A DNA stretch of 36,975 nt from RZYP01 sp964386405 (GTDB lineage: Bacteria > Bacillota > Negativicutes > Acidaminococcales > Acidaminococcaceae): assembly GCA_964386405.1 (NCBI GenBank), contig CAYLRW010000008.1, forward strand, positions 1-36,975, in the 5' to 3' direction. The notes under the pieces were generated by a model. It saw nothing but the letters and a program-made list of their open reading frames with translations. It had not been told where the DNA came from and searched no databases. Of this stretch, positions 1 to 7,811 are shown one piece after another; position 1 is the stretch's first letter, and each line of letters opens with the position of its first letter. Position numbers and translations under genes: made by a program.

Positions 1-70
1 CTTCCCTATTAAGCCTTTTCAGGCACCGATTGTCCAACTATATTCAATTAATTATTGCTTAAATTGAAGC
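1..70 (-). promoter_or_regulatory. Cobalamin riboswitch, 5' part only (cut by window edge)
   Basis: The 15 bases at 1-15 are identical to 5490-5504 inside the complete cobalamin riboswitch, and 21-27 match 5510-5516. These are the conserved 5' bases of the aptamer on the minus strand. The B12 box and expression platform lie outside the window, so the regulated gene is to the left and unknown. The promoter at 77-105 would start this RNA near base 70. Confidence 0.8.
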
Positions 71-76
71 TATTTG

Positions 77-105
77 ATTGTAGCAAAATGGCAAAATATT
101 GTCAA
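77..105 (-). promoter_or_regulatory. Sigma-70-type promoter for the left-edge riboswitch
   Basis: On the minus strand TTGACA (100-105), a 17-base spacer and TACAAT (77-82) make a near-consensus promoter. The -35 box overlaps the stop codon of the TIM-barrel gene. The partial riboswitch therefore belongs to a new transcription unit rather than to the tail of the preceding one. Confidence 0.75.
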
Positions 106-1064
106 TAAATTCCCATCGCTAACTGCTGCTTTTTAACCAGCTTTGCCAAATCCTGAAAATCATTATAATACAGTTCGTGCACTACATATTTGGGCTCTAC
201 AAGCTTAAATAAATCTTTAATTTTTGAGCTTGTCCAGGCTTGATGCCTATCTATTTGAGCTATATGCTGCATTATTTTTTCAGGGTTAAGACTTTCAGGG
301 ACGCTGCGTTCAAAACTACCTACATATTCTCCTGAAATAGATGAGCTGAGGTGAATACCATAAATAAGTTCCTTAGCTGTTCCTAAGTTTTCTATTGTTT
401 GACATAAATAGGCAGCGGCTTCTTCCTCATTATTCAAGTCCGGATTAGTATTCATCAGATGACCTGTATCAAGCATAATTCCAACATTATCACGCTTTAA
501 CAAAGCAAAAAAAGTATCTACGATTTTTTTATCTGTAAGCCTTAATCCCGGCCACCATAAGTTTTCAAATAATACCATGACATTTCGAGGAATAACATCG
601 CTGACAGCATTAAAGACTTCAGCCGTTGCGGTTATAACCTCTTCATCGTTGTGGTTGAAGGAAAATGTAAAGATATTTTCAGTATCAGCATCACTCACAT
701 GCCACACTAAATATTCAGGTTTAGCTGCCAATGCTTTTTTTATATTTTCTTTGATGGCATTAAGCCATTCTTCTTTATTGGCGGCACCGAAAAAATATGT
801 TTTTAAATCTTCCACACTCGCAAACTGTTTTCTTAAATACTGCTTATTACCATGCCAAAAATCAAGCCAGTATGGCCAATATTTAAGATGTACTCCCACA
901 GTAGGAAAAACTGTTGCTGCAATGACATCTGCATTTTTCTTATAATGAAATAACTCAACGCCGGCCAAGTTCAAATTATCCAAGTAACTTTGCTTTGCTT
1001 CTTTTGTTGTCAGACTATCATCATTATATTCTGGGATATAGCAATAATTAAAAAGTTGTTTCAC
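102..1064 (-). CDS. TIM-barrel sugar-phosphate-isomerase-like protein, candidate cobamide-remodelling hydrolase CbiR
   Basis: A 320-residue protein of the AP-endonuclease-2/xylose-isomerase-like TIM-barrel family. Visible signals are ENLWWPGL with a glutamate near residue 167, LDTGH near 197-201, a later HLSSS, and a C-terminal VHEL; these are the usual kinds of metal ligands in the fold. The start is GTG, preceded by GGAGG and 8 bases. It lies about 14 bases after the second cobalamin-type permease and has another B12 riboswitch just beyond it. The known B12-linked member of this fold is CbiR of Akkermansia, which removes the lower ligand of cobamides for remodelling. The context supports that role but the fold is shared by many isomerases, so the specific function is inferred. 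Confidence 0.6.
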   Translation of the reverse strand: MKQLFNYCYIPEYNDDSLTTKEAKQSYLDNLNLAGVELFHYKKNADVIAATVFPTVGVHLKYWPYWLDFWHGNKQYLRKQFASVEDLKTYFFGAANKEEWLNAIKENIKKALAAKPEYLVWHVSDADTENIFTFSFNHNDEEVITATAEVFNAVSDVIPRNVMVLFENLWWPGLRLTDKKIVDTFFALLKRDNVGIMLDTGHLMNTNPDLNNEEEAAAYLCQTIENLGTAKELIYGIHLSSSISGEYVGSFERSVPESLNPEKIMQHIAQIDRHQAWTSSKIKDLFKLVEPKYVVHELYYNDFQDLAKLVKKQQLAMGIY

Positions 1065-1078
1065 TGGTAAAGCCTCCG

Positions 1079-2271
1079 CTAAAAATCCTGCTTTTGCATT
1101 CTCCTCAAAAGATATAAGAAGTAGGGTGTACCAATTAAAGCAGTCATAATACCAACCCTGATTTCAGCAGGCGGAATGATAATTCTGCCTAACGAATCAC
1201 AGAACAATAAAAAGATGGCGCCCACGATTGCGCTTGCAGGCAATAACAGCCGATGATCAGGTCCTACCAGCATACGCATCATGTGCGGAACTATGAGGCC
1301 AACAAAGCCGATGTTGCCACTCACACATACTGAAGCCGCTGTTGTCATTGCTGCGATAAATAACAATGTCATCCTATAAAACATGACAGGCATACCGACT
1401 GCTTTGGCTTCTGTATCCCCCAANNNNNNNNNNNNNNNNNNNNNNNNNNNNNNNNNNNNNNNNNNNNNNNNNNNNNNNNNNNNNNNNNNNNNNNNNNNNN
1501 NNNNNNNNNNNNNNNNNNNNNNNTCATCCTATAAAACATGACAGGCATACCGACTGCTTTGGCTTCTGTATCCCCCAAAACCAGGATGTTTAAATGTCTT
1601 GCCAAAAATAGTAATAATATTGTCCCTACCACAACAGGGCCTAATGCCATGTAAACATGTTCCCAGCGGCGTGAATCCAATCCTCCGACCATCCAGAATA
1701 AATACTGTTGGAGTTTCTGCTCATTCATAAAAGTCAGCAAACCAGATGTGACTGCTCCCAAAAGCATGCTAACAGCAACGCCCGCGAGTAATAAAGTCAT
1801 CACCGGGATTTTTCCATGCCGCATTGATAAAAAGACGGTAAAAGCAACTGCGCATACCGCGCCAACAAAAGCAAATGCAGGCATAACAAACATGCTTTCA
1901 GCAGTCAAGCCCAGAGCTATGGAAAAAACTGCCCCTGTCGCAGCACCACTGGATACGCCTATAATTCCAGGATCAGCGAGTGGATTGCCGAAAATTCCCT
2001 GCATAACACCGCCTGCTATGCCCAAAGCAGCACCTACGAGCATTCCAACCAGCATACGCGGCATTCTTATATACCAAATGACGGCCATTTGCTCCTGCGT
2101 AAAATCACTTTTGTCAAAAAAAGGCAATCCAAGTTGATATCCTATAATGGAAACAGTATTTTTTATAGGGATTTCAATTTGTCCAAAAAAAAGTGAAGCA
2201 AAAGCAACGAAAAAAAGCAAGACTGCCAATGCCAAAATAACAATCTTACTATAATACTTTTTAACTATCAT
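1079..2271 (-). CDS. btuC: Second cobalamin/iron-siderophore ABC permease (BtuC/FecCD family), interrupted by a scaffold gap
   Basis: An integral membrane permease of the FecCD/BtuC family, the membrane channel of a vitamin B12 or siderophore importer. The N-terminal part shows the family pattern GNPLADPGIIGVSSGA, and the C-terminal part shows GFVGLIVPHMMRM and the closing LYLLRR. The gene is split by 100 Ns at 1424-1523. The 55 bases before the gap (1369-1423) are repeated exactly after it (1524-1578). Removing the gap and one copy (155 bases) leaves 1038 bases, one uninterrupted 345-residue frame. The gene is therefore probably intact. The start has AGGAGG four bases upstream. It has no ATPase or binding protein of its own and may share those of the btuFCD set upstream; this is inferred. 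Confidence 0.85.
1424..1523. other. 100-base scaffold gap (N run), probably artefactual
   Basis: Exactly 100 Ns, flanked on both sides by the same 55-base sequence (1369-1423 and 1524-1578). This is what is left when two contigs that overlap by one assembly k-mer are scaffolded without merging. No sequence need be missing. Confidence 0.9.
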
Positions 2272-2318
2272 CTTTCCTCCTGTGTTTCATGTAATAGAAC
2301 TGGAAAATACACAAAAAT

Positions 2319-2475
2319 ACCTTCAGTATCGCTACTGAAGGTAAAAAGAGTATAATACCCAGCAAAAAATGCCGCCACCCCGACCTTACCATCTATCGCA
2401 GGTACTAGACAAGAATATAACGAAGCAAGTTTCAAATTACTCGTTAAGAATAACATATGCTATATTCTTAGTCAA
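2319..2475 (-). promoter_or_regulatory. Core-deleted cobalamin-riboswitch-like leader with promoter and terminator
   Basis: The leader of the second permease aligns in blocks with the complete riboswitch at 5321-5572. Shared parts are the promoter (TTGACT 2470-2475, 17 bases, TATTCT 2447-2452), the stretch around AGTAATTT, the 3' block around AGTACCTGCGA, and a terminator hairpin with the same CTTCAG/CTGAAG stem (2319-2342) followed by ATTTTTGT. Roughly 120 bases holding the B12 box GCCACTG and the aptamer core are absent. It reads as a riboswitch that lost its sensor, or that now works by another mechanism. The alignment was made by eye. Confidence 0.65.
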
Positions 2476-2515
2476 CCGAAGCATTATAAACAGGAATTAT
2501 CATAACTCTGCTCTA

Positions 2516-3304
2516 TTATTTATCGCAAATTAAATCAATCGGCAAAAGAGCCGGTAAGCCATTGCTGCCGACAAAAGTATCTACTTTCACACGAAAAACT
2601 TCACGCAAAAGATCAGAAGTAATAGTCACTTGCGGCTCTCCTGCTGCCACAATTTCACCTTTTTTCATGACAGCTATATAATCAGAATACTGCAAAGCAT
2701 GATTAATATCGTGCAGCACCATAACAACTGTTAATCCAAGCTCGTTATTGAGTTTCTTCAGCAGTTTCATTACTTCCAATTGATGAGAAATATCAAGATA
2801 AGTTGTTGGCTCATCTAAGAGCAGCACTTGCGGCTTTTGCGCCAAGGCCATCGCAATCCACGCCCTTTGCCTTTCGCCGCCCGATAACGTACTTAAAAGC
2901 CTGTTACGCATATGGCGCATACTTGCCTGCTTCAAAGCCCATTCTACACACTGCTCATCTTCCTCGGTATTTCGCTTCCACCAACTTCTGTGCGGGAACC
3001 TTCCCAACTCCACCAGATCTTTGACGGTTAAATCAGCTGGTGATTGCGGCGATTGGGTCAATATGGCCAACCGCTTGGCAAATTCTTTGTGGCTGAAAGC
3101 TTTTATATCTTTGCCATCATAAGTAATATCCCCGCTAGAACAAGGAATTATTCTGGACAAGGCTTTCAAGGTTGTGCTCTTACCACAGCCATTAGGGCCA
3201 ATAATAGCTGTTACCTTACCTTTAGGTATATCCAAATTGATTCCTTTTAAAATAATTTTGTCCGTTATTTTTACAATAACATTATTAACACTAATGACTC
3301 CCAT
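2516..3304 (-). CDS. btuD: Cobalamin ABC transporter ATP-binding protein
   Basis: A 262-residue ABC ATPase that powers import through the BtuC dimer on the cytoplasmic face. It has Walker A GPNGCGKST near residues 37-45, the Q-loop in LTQSPQSP, signature LSGGERQRAWIA, Walker B VLLLDEPT and the switch histidine in VLHDINHA. It is of the FepC/BtuD type. The start ATG overlaps the stop of the permease in TAATG, with AGGAGGG upstream, so the two are translationally coupled. The cobalamin riboswitch ahead of btuF makes B12 the likely substrate; sequence alone does not separate B12 from haem or siderophore ATPases. Confidence 0.9.
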   Translation of the reverse strand: MGVISVNNVIVKITDKIILKGINLDIPKGKVTAIIGPNGCGKSTTLKALSRIIPCSSGDITYDGKDIKAFSHKEFAKRLAILTQSPQSPADLTVKDLVELGRFPHRSWWKRNTEEDEQCVEWALKQASMRHMRNRLLSTLSGGERQRAWIAMALAQKPQVLLLDEPTTYLDISHQLEVMKLLKKLNNELGLTVVMVLHDINHALQYSDYIAVMKKGEIVAAGEPQVTITSDLLREVFRVKVDTFVGSNGLPALLPIDLICDK

Positions 3305-4332
3305 TAAATTTCCCTCCTTAAAAGGAATAGGAAAAATGGTGCTCCAAGTACAGCCATAATTATGCCCACTGGTAATTCTACCGGAGAAAACATTGTTCGG
3401 GCCAAGGTATCACTAAGAGTAACTACACCTATGCCCAGAAGAGCTGAAGCTGGCAACAAAAATCTATAATCAGAACCAATTAGGAGCCTGGCAGCATGCG
3501 GTACAATTAAACCAACAAAGCCGAGCAAACCTGCAACACTTACTGCGCTGGCAGCTAGAAGTGCTGCAATAGCTGTCATCGCTATGCGAACAACTTCAAC
3601 ATTCAAGCCTAATCCTCGTGCCATCTCATCCCCCAACTGCAGTATGTTTAAATAATTAGCACAAACTAAAGCCAAAATTAAACCAATGATTGCGTACGGC
3701 ATTATAATCCCGACATGCGGCCAGCTTCTCGCTGCCAAGCCGCCGACCATCCACATCAAAGCTCCGTGAACTCTATCACTATAAAAAATCATGAGTCCGG
3801 AAATACCGGCGCCTAAAAAAGCCGAAACCGCTACACCTGCCAAAATAATTCTGACCGGCTTAATACCATTTTTCCAAGCTAAGATATAGATGCAAACTGC
3901 AGCTGCCATTGCACCCAGAAAAGCTATGGGCGTAATTAAATAATCCATCTGTGGAAATAATATCATGACCGTGACACCGGCTAAGCCAGCACCTGAAGAA
4001 ATACCTATAATATGCGGATCAGCGAGTGGATTGCGCATTACCGCCTGCAAAATAGCACCGGAAATTGCCAAATTAATACCGACGAAAGCCCCCACAATCG
4101 TGCGTGGAAGTCTTATATTCCAGATAATCTGGCTCTGTGCATCCATTTGAGGACTTTGCAAGATAGCAATAATTTGTTCGACCTTAATATCCAACGAGCC
4201 CTTAGTCAAACTCAAAAACAAGCCTGCGATTGCCAACAGCGCAAATAAAGCTAAAACAAAAAAGCGCCAGGCTGTTCTTGAAATACCAAACTTTTCTATT
4301 TTATAAGTCACATCATTTTCGCTATTTTGCAT
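3304..4332 (-). CDS. btuC: Cobalamin ABC transporter permease
   Basis: A 342-residue FecCD/BtuC-family permease, about ten membrane helices, forming the B12 channel in the inner membrane. The family signatures RNPLADPHIIGISSGA, GFVGLIVPHAARLL and the C-terminal FLFLLRR are present. It overlaps the end of btuF by 11 bases and the start of btuD by one, so it is the middle gene of a tight three-gene operon. GAGG lies nine bases before the ATG. It is a paralogue of the second permease at 1079-2271, with which it shares the same motifs. Confidence 0.9.
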   Translation of the reverse strand: MQNSENDVTYKIEKFGISRTAWRFFVLALFALLAIAGLFLSLTKGSLDIKVEQIIAILQSPQMDAQSQIIWNIRLPRTIVGAFVGINLAISGAILQAVMRNPLADPHIIGISSGAGLAGVTVMILFPQMDYLITPIAFLGAMAAAVCIYILAWKNGIKPVRIILAGVAVSAFLGAGISGLMIFYSDRVHGALMWMVGGLAARSWPHVGIIMPYAIIGLILALVCANYLNILQLGDEMARGLGLNVEVVRIAMTAIAALLAASAVSVAGLLGFVGLIVPHAARLLIGSDYRFLLPASALLGIGVVTLSDTLARTMFSPVELPVGIIMAVLGAPFFLFLLRREI

Positions 4333-5281
4333 TAGAAAAAACCTCAGGATAAACAGTTTTCGCCATATATTCTACCGCTTTTGGATACTGCAAACCGGGG
4401 TTAATCAAAAATAACTGTTCCGGCAAAAATACTATCTTGTTCTCACGCACAGCCTGCAAGGAATTCCAGGCAGGATTACTTTGAACATCTGAGCGCAGAC
4501 GATTCTCAATTGCTGCATCAGTACCCATAGATGTAATGAAGATAAGATCGGGATTGTTTTTCACTAATTCTTCCAGACTATATGGTGTTTTATCCGGATC
4601 ACCACTTAAAGGTGTACTTCCAGCTGCAACATTCTTAAACCCTAGTAACTTGGCTGCAGAACCAGCAATAGTGCCATCAAGCTCCACAGTCACATTTTTG
4701 GCACTCGCATGCAAAATGACTATTTTCTTTTCGTCTTTGGGAATTTTTTCGCTTATTTTGCTTATTTCATTATCTAGTTTTTCTGCTGCCTGCTCACCTT
4801 TTTGCTGCACTCCATAAACTTTGCCAATCAGCTTTAAGGCACTCTGAACCTCTTTGTAAGTTCTTACATCAATCTCTATAACCGGTATATTATTTGATTC
4901 CAATAAAGAAATAAATTTATCATGCTGCCCCTTAAGAGCCAATACACAGTCAGGTTTCAAGGCAACTACTCTCTCCACATCAATATTATAGGTAAAACCT
5001 ACCTCTTGGGCATCTTTCATGCTCTCAGGTATAGTACCAACTTTCGAAGTTGCTCTGCCGATAACCTTACCGTCAACAGCCTCAATCATGCCTAGGAAAG
5101 AAGGAGACAAGCTGACGACTCTTTCCGGCTTATTCTTCAAAACAACCTTACGGCCAGCGTCATCGGTGATTGTCAAAAAGACATTGCTGTCTGCGGTTGT
5201 TTCTTTGGTATTTTGACTTCCGCAGCCGCTTAGAGTCATTATCTGTAACAATAACAATAAAAGCATGAAAATTTTTTTCAT
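4322..5281 (-). CDS. btuF: Cobalamin-binding lipoprotein of the ABC transporter
   Basis: A 319-residue periplasmic-binding protein of the BtuF/FecB type that captures the corrinoid and hands it to BtuCD. The N-terminus is a lipoprotein signal: basic start, Leu-rich segment and lipobox LSGC with cysteine near residue 20. The mature part has the expected RVVSLSPS motif, the two-lobed layout with a central helix, and a VYPEVF ending. It is the first gene after the cobalamin riboswitch at 5321-5540 and overlaps btuC by 11 bases. Substrate assignment rests mainly on the riboswitch. Confidence 0.88.
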   Translation of the reverse strand: MKKIFMLLLLLLQIMTLSGCGSQNTKETTADSNVFLTITDDAGRKVVLKNKPERVVSLSPSFLGMIEAVDGKVIGRATSKVGTIPESMKDAQEVGFTYNIDVERVVALKPDCVLALKGQHDKFISLLESNNIPVIEIDVRTYKEVQSALKLIGKVYGVQQKGEQAAEKLDNEISKISEKIPKDEKKIVILHASAKNVTVELDGTIAGSAAKLLGFKNVAAGSTPLSGDPDKTPYSLEELVKNNPDLIFITSMGTDAAIENRLRSDVQSNPAWNSLQAVRENKIVFLPEQLFLINPGLQYPKAVEYMAKTVYPEVFSNAK

Positions 5282-5320
5282 TCAAAACAACTCCCTGATT
5301 GTGGCATATAAAAGCAAAAG

Positions 5321-5540
5321 CCTTCAGTTCTCAAACTGAAGGCAAGAAACGCAGAAAGTCCACACTATAAAGTGTGTTATCCAGACCTCCCCATCTCTCG
5401 CAGGTACTTAGGTCGCTTCGGTTGGCAGTCGTCTGGCTCGAATGCAAAAGCATTCACACAGTGGCGGGACCGCGCCGGAATTCAACCGGCTTCCCTATTA
5501 AGCCTCTAAAGGCACCTTACCGATACTCTTAAATTACTTG
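5321..5540 (-). promoter_or_regulatory. Cobalamin riboswitch with intrinsic terminator
   Basis: On the minus strand the RNA carries the conserved GGTGCC, TTAATAGGGAAGCCGG and the B12 box GGTCCCGCCACTG (5459-5471), followed by a GCCAGACGACTGCC block, which together define the adenosylcobalamin aptamer. The expression platform ends in a hairpin CCTTCAG/CTGAAGG (5321-5343) followed by CTTTTGCTTTT, a transcription terminator about 40 bases before btuF. With B12 bound, transcription of btuFCD should stop here. Confidence 0.95.
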
Positions 5541-5543
5541 TTT

Positions 5544-5572
5544 AGGTTATCATATGTTTAATATTTCGTCAA
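5544..5572 (-). promoter_or_regulatory. Promoter of the btuFCD operon
   Basis: TTGACG (5567-5572), a 17-base spacer and TAACCT (5544-5549) on the minus strand, placed just before the riboswitch. The -10 box is weak, but the same layout occurs ahead of the shortened leader at 2447-2475 and the left-edge riboswitch at 77-105. Confidence 0.5.
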
Positions 5573-5676
5573 CCCAAGCCTCTCGTGACTTCAATGTGTT
5601 CTATCATACTTCACACTGCCATTGTCGAAATAAAATCTATTTGTTATAATCCTTATGGTGAAAGAAAGGAGATATT

Positions 5677-5865
5677 ATGGAGATTTCTGAACTTATTGCA
5701 CGCATTAACATATTGGCCAAAAAGAAAAGAACTGTTGGCCTTTCTTCAGAAGAACTGGCAGAACAGAAAGAACTGTATAAGGAATACCTTTCAATAATAA
5801 GGTGCCAGGTTAAAACTCACTTGGACAACATCGAAATCGTTGATAGCCCAACGGTTAAACACTGA
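5677..5865 (+). CDS. DUF896 family small protein (YnzC-like)
   Basis: A 62-residue protein matching the DUF896/YnzC family of Firmicutes: the N-terminal half has the ISELIARINILAKK helix and SSEELAEQKELYKEYL helix that form the family's two-helix hairpin. The biochemical role of the family is not established. A strong AAAGGAG precedes the ATG by 6 bases. The stop TGA is one base before the ATG of the pseudouridine synthase, so the two are probably co-translated. Confidence 0.85.
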   Translation: MEISELIARINILAKKKRTVGLSSEELAEQKELYKEYLSIIRCQVKTHLDNIEIVDSPTVKH

Positions 5866-5866
5866 T

Positions 5867-6739
5867 ATGGATACCTTTACTCTTGGTACAGATGCGAAGC
5901 CTTGCAGCATTCGCACTTTTCTTGCACAAAAAGGCATATCGCTGACTAATTGGCGCAAGATAAAAAATGAAGGTACTATCCTGGTTAATGGTCTTCCTGC
6001 TTCTATCAGCCAGCATCTAAAACCAGGAGACATTGTTTCCTTTTCTGCACCTGTTCCTGCTTCCTCCGTTGTGCCAGAAGTTGGTCCGTTAAAAATCATT
6101 TACGAGGATGAATATCTTATTATATTAGATAAGCCTGCAGATATGCTTGTTCATCCAACGGTAAAATCTGCGTCGCATACCCTATCTAACTATCTTGCAG
6201 GCTATTATGCCAATAACAATATTACGGCCGCTATTCATCCCATTTTTCGTCTGGACCGCAATACTTCTGGTCTGGTAGTTTTTGCCAAAAAGCCATTCAT
6301 ACAACATCAACTCGCTTCCGGTGCAATCAACAAAGAGTATCTCGCCTTATTAAAAGGAACACCGCCGGCAAAACAAGGAAGCATTGAGGCCCCGATAGGG
6401 CGCAAACCTGGCAGTATCATTGAAAGGATAGTGGACGAACAAGAAGGCAAATTTGCCAGGACCGACTACAAGGTATTGGTACAATATACGCCTGTACTCA
6501 GCCTTACACGGTTTATTCTTTTCACAGGCAGAACCCACCAAATCAGGGTACATTCAGCCTACATAAACTGCCCGCTTGTTGACGACAACCTTTACGGAGA
6601 ACCAGGACCACAGTCAAGACATGCTTTACATTGCTGGCGTTTAGAGTTTCAGCATCCTGTAACCGGTATGAAAATTAAGGTGTCCTCGCCTCTGCCCACT
6701 GATCTTTTAGAAATTATTACTGCTAGCAAACAAAAATAG
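5867..6739 (+). CDS. RluA-family 23S rRNA/tRNA pseudouridine synthase
   Basis: A 290-residue enzyme that isomerises uridine to pseudouridine in structured RNA. It has an N-terminal S4-like RNA-binding region (INWRKIK-like helix, ILVNG turn), then the RluA catalytic core: DKPADMLVHP, and the catalytic-aspartate motif HPIFRLDRNTSGLVVFAK, and the TGRTHQIRVH motif. The ATG at 5867 is chosen; a TTG 27 bases earlier lies inside the DUF896 gene and has no clear ribosome site. There is no separate ribosome site for 5867 either, which suggests coupling to the gene before it. A second RluA paralogue (rluD-like) lies at 25755-26705. The target nucleotide cannot be read from sequence. Confidence 0.9.
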   Translation: MDTFTLGTDAKPCSIRTFLAQKGISLTNWRKIKNEGTILVNGLPASISQHLKPGDIVSFSAPVPASSVVPEVGPLKIIYEDEYLIILDKPADMLVHPTVKSASHTLSNYLAGYYANNNITAAIHPIFRLDRNTSGLVVFAKKPFIQHQLASGAINKEYLALLKGTPPAKQGSIEAPIGRKPGSIIERIVDEQEGKFARTDYKVLVQYTPVLSLTRFILFTGRTHQIRVHSAYINCPLVDDNLYGEPGPQSRHALHCWRLEFQHPVTGMKIKVSSPLPTDLLEIITASKQK

Positions 6740-6762
6740 CATACTTTTTTGCTGTATTAGTG

Positions 6763-6771
6763 TGCTATAAT
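6763..6771 (+). promoter_or_regulatory. Extended -10 promoter of the aldolase gene
   Basis: TGC followed by TATAAT (6766-6771) on the plus strand, 33 bases before the aldolase start, with no good -35 box. The TG motif is typical of extended -10 promoters. Confidence 0.5.
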
Positions 6772-6804
6772 TAGGATAAACAAAATACTTGGGGAGGTCG
6801 TTTT

Positions 6805-7734
6805 ATGCCATTAGTAACATCTACAGAAATGTTTAAAAAAGCTTATGAAGGCAAGTATGCCGTTGGCGCATTCAATGTCAACAATATGGAAATTATCCAA
6901 GGAATTGTGGACGCTGCCAAAGCAGAGCAATCACCACTGATTCTGCAGGTTTCTGCCGGAGCGCGCAAATACGCTAAACACATTTATCTGATGAAACTGG
7001 TCGAAGCTGCAGTTGAAGATACCGGTCTTCCTATCTGCCTGCATCTTGATCACGGTGAAGATTTCGAAATTTGCAAGGCCTGTGTTGATGGTGGCTTTAC
7101 ATCGGTAATGATTGACGGTTCCAAACATTCTTTCGAGGAAAACATTGAACTCACAAAACGCGTTGTCGATTACGCTCATAACAAAGGCGTTGTTGTTGAA
7201 GCTGAACTGGGCAAATTAGCCGGTGTCGAAGATGCAGTTAAAGTTTCTGCTAAAGATGCAACCTATACAGATCCCGACCAAGCTGTCGAATTTGTTGAAC
7301 GTACTGGTGTCGACTCATTGGCAATTGCTATTGGGACTAGCCACGGTGCTTATAAATTCAAAGGTAAACCTGAGCTTGATTTTGCCAGGTTGGAAAAAAT
7401 CAGCAATCTTTTGCCAAACTTCCCGCTAGTATTGCACGGCGCTTCCACCGTACTGCCAGAATTTGTATCACTTTGCAACGAATATGGCGGCAAAATTGAT
7501 GGTGCCCAAGGTGTTCCTGAAGACATGCTTCTTCAAGCCGGCAAATTCGGTGTTTGTAAAATTAATATTGATACGGATTTACGTTTGGCGATGACAGCTT
7601 CTATCCGCAAATATCTTGCTAATAACCCTGGTGATTTCGATCCCCGCCAATATTTGAAACCTGCTCGTCAGGCTATTCAAGACATGGTCACCCACAAAAT
7701 ACGCAGCGTCTTGAACTCAAGCAACCGTCTTTAA
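6805..7734 (+). CDS. fba: Class II fructose-bisphosphate aldolase
   Basis: A 309-residue zinc-dependent aldolase that cleaves fructose 1,6-bisphosphate to two triose phosphates in glycolysis and runs the reverse in gluconeogenesis. Visible features are the N-terminal YAVGAFNVNNME, the zinc-ligand motif LHLDHGEDFE with the catalytic aspartate and histidine, EAELG (zinc glutamate), AIGTSHGAYK, LVLHGAS and NIDTDLR phosphate-binding motifs. GGGGAGG precedes the ATG by eight bases. It is a single-gene unit between an extended -10 promoter and a terminator. Tagatose- or ketose-bisphosphate specificity is possible but the length and motifs fit FbaA. Confidence 0.92.
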   Translation: MPLVTSTEMFKKAYEGKYAVGAFNVNNMEIIQGIVDAAKAEQSPLILQVSAGARKYAKHIYLMKLVEAAVEDTGLPICLHLDHGEDFEICKACVDGGFTSVMIDGSKHSFEENIELTKRVVDYAHNKGVVVEAELGKLAGVEDAVKVSAKDATYTDPDQAVEFVERTGVDSLAIAIGTSHGAYKFKGKPELDFARLEKISNLLPNFPLVLHGASTVLPEFVSLCNEYGGKIDGAQGVPEDMLLQAGKFGVCKINIDTDLRLAMTASIRKYLANNPGDFDPRQYLKPARQAIQDMVTHKIRSVLNSSNRL

Positions 7735-7755
7735 GGAATTATCTTAACATAAGAA

Positions 7756-7793
7756 AAACCCGATTTTATTCATTAACGAATAAAATCGGGTTT
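7756..7793. terminator. Bidirectional terminator between fba and larA
   Basis: A perfect 16-base-pair stem (7756-7771 with 7778-7793), loop ATTAAC, with T-rich tails on both strands. It serves fba on the plus strand and the convergent larA gene on the minus strand. Confidence 0.9.
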
Positions 7794-7811
7794 ATTTTTG
7801 TTTATTTTTGT

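Noticed and set aside
577..945. Plus-strand ORF inside the TIM-barrel gene
   Set aside because: Antisense shadow of a clear protein family member; no ribosome site.
1369..1578. A true tandem duplication or pseudogene in the second permease
   Set aside because: The repeat flanks a 100-N scaffold gap and its removal gives a perfect full-length frame, so an assembly overlap is the simpler explanation.
2268..2456. 62-codon minus-strand ORF between the btuD and second btuC genes
   Set aside because: It lies inside the riboswitch-like leader and terminator, has no ribosome site and no family-like features.
5585..5797. 70-codon plus-strand ORF starting before the DUF896 gene
   Set aside because: Its frame overlaps the DUF896 gene out of frame, runs from the btuF promoter region, and has no ribosome site.
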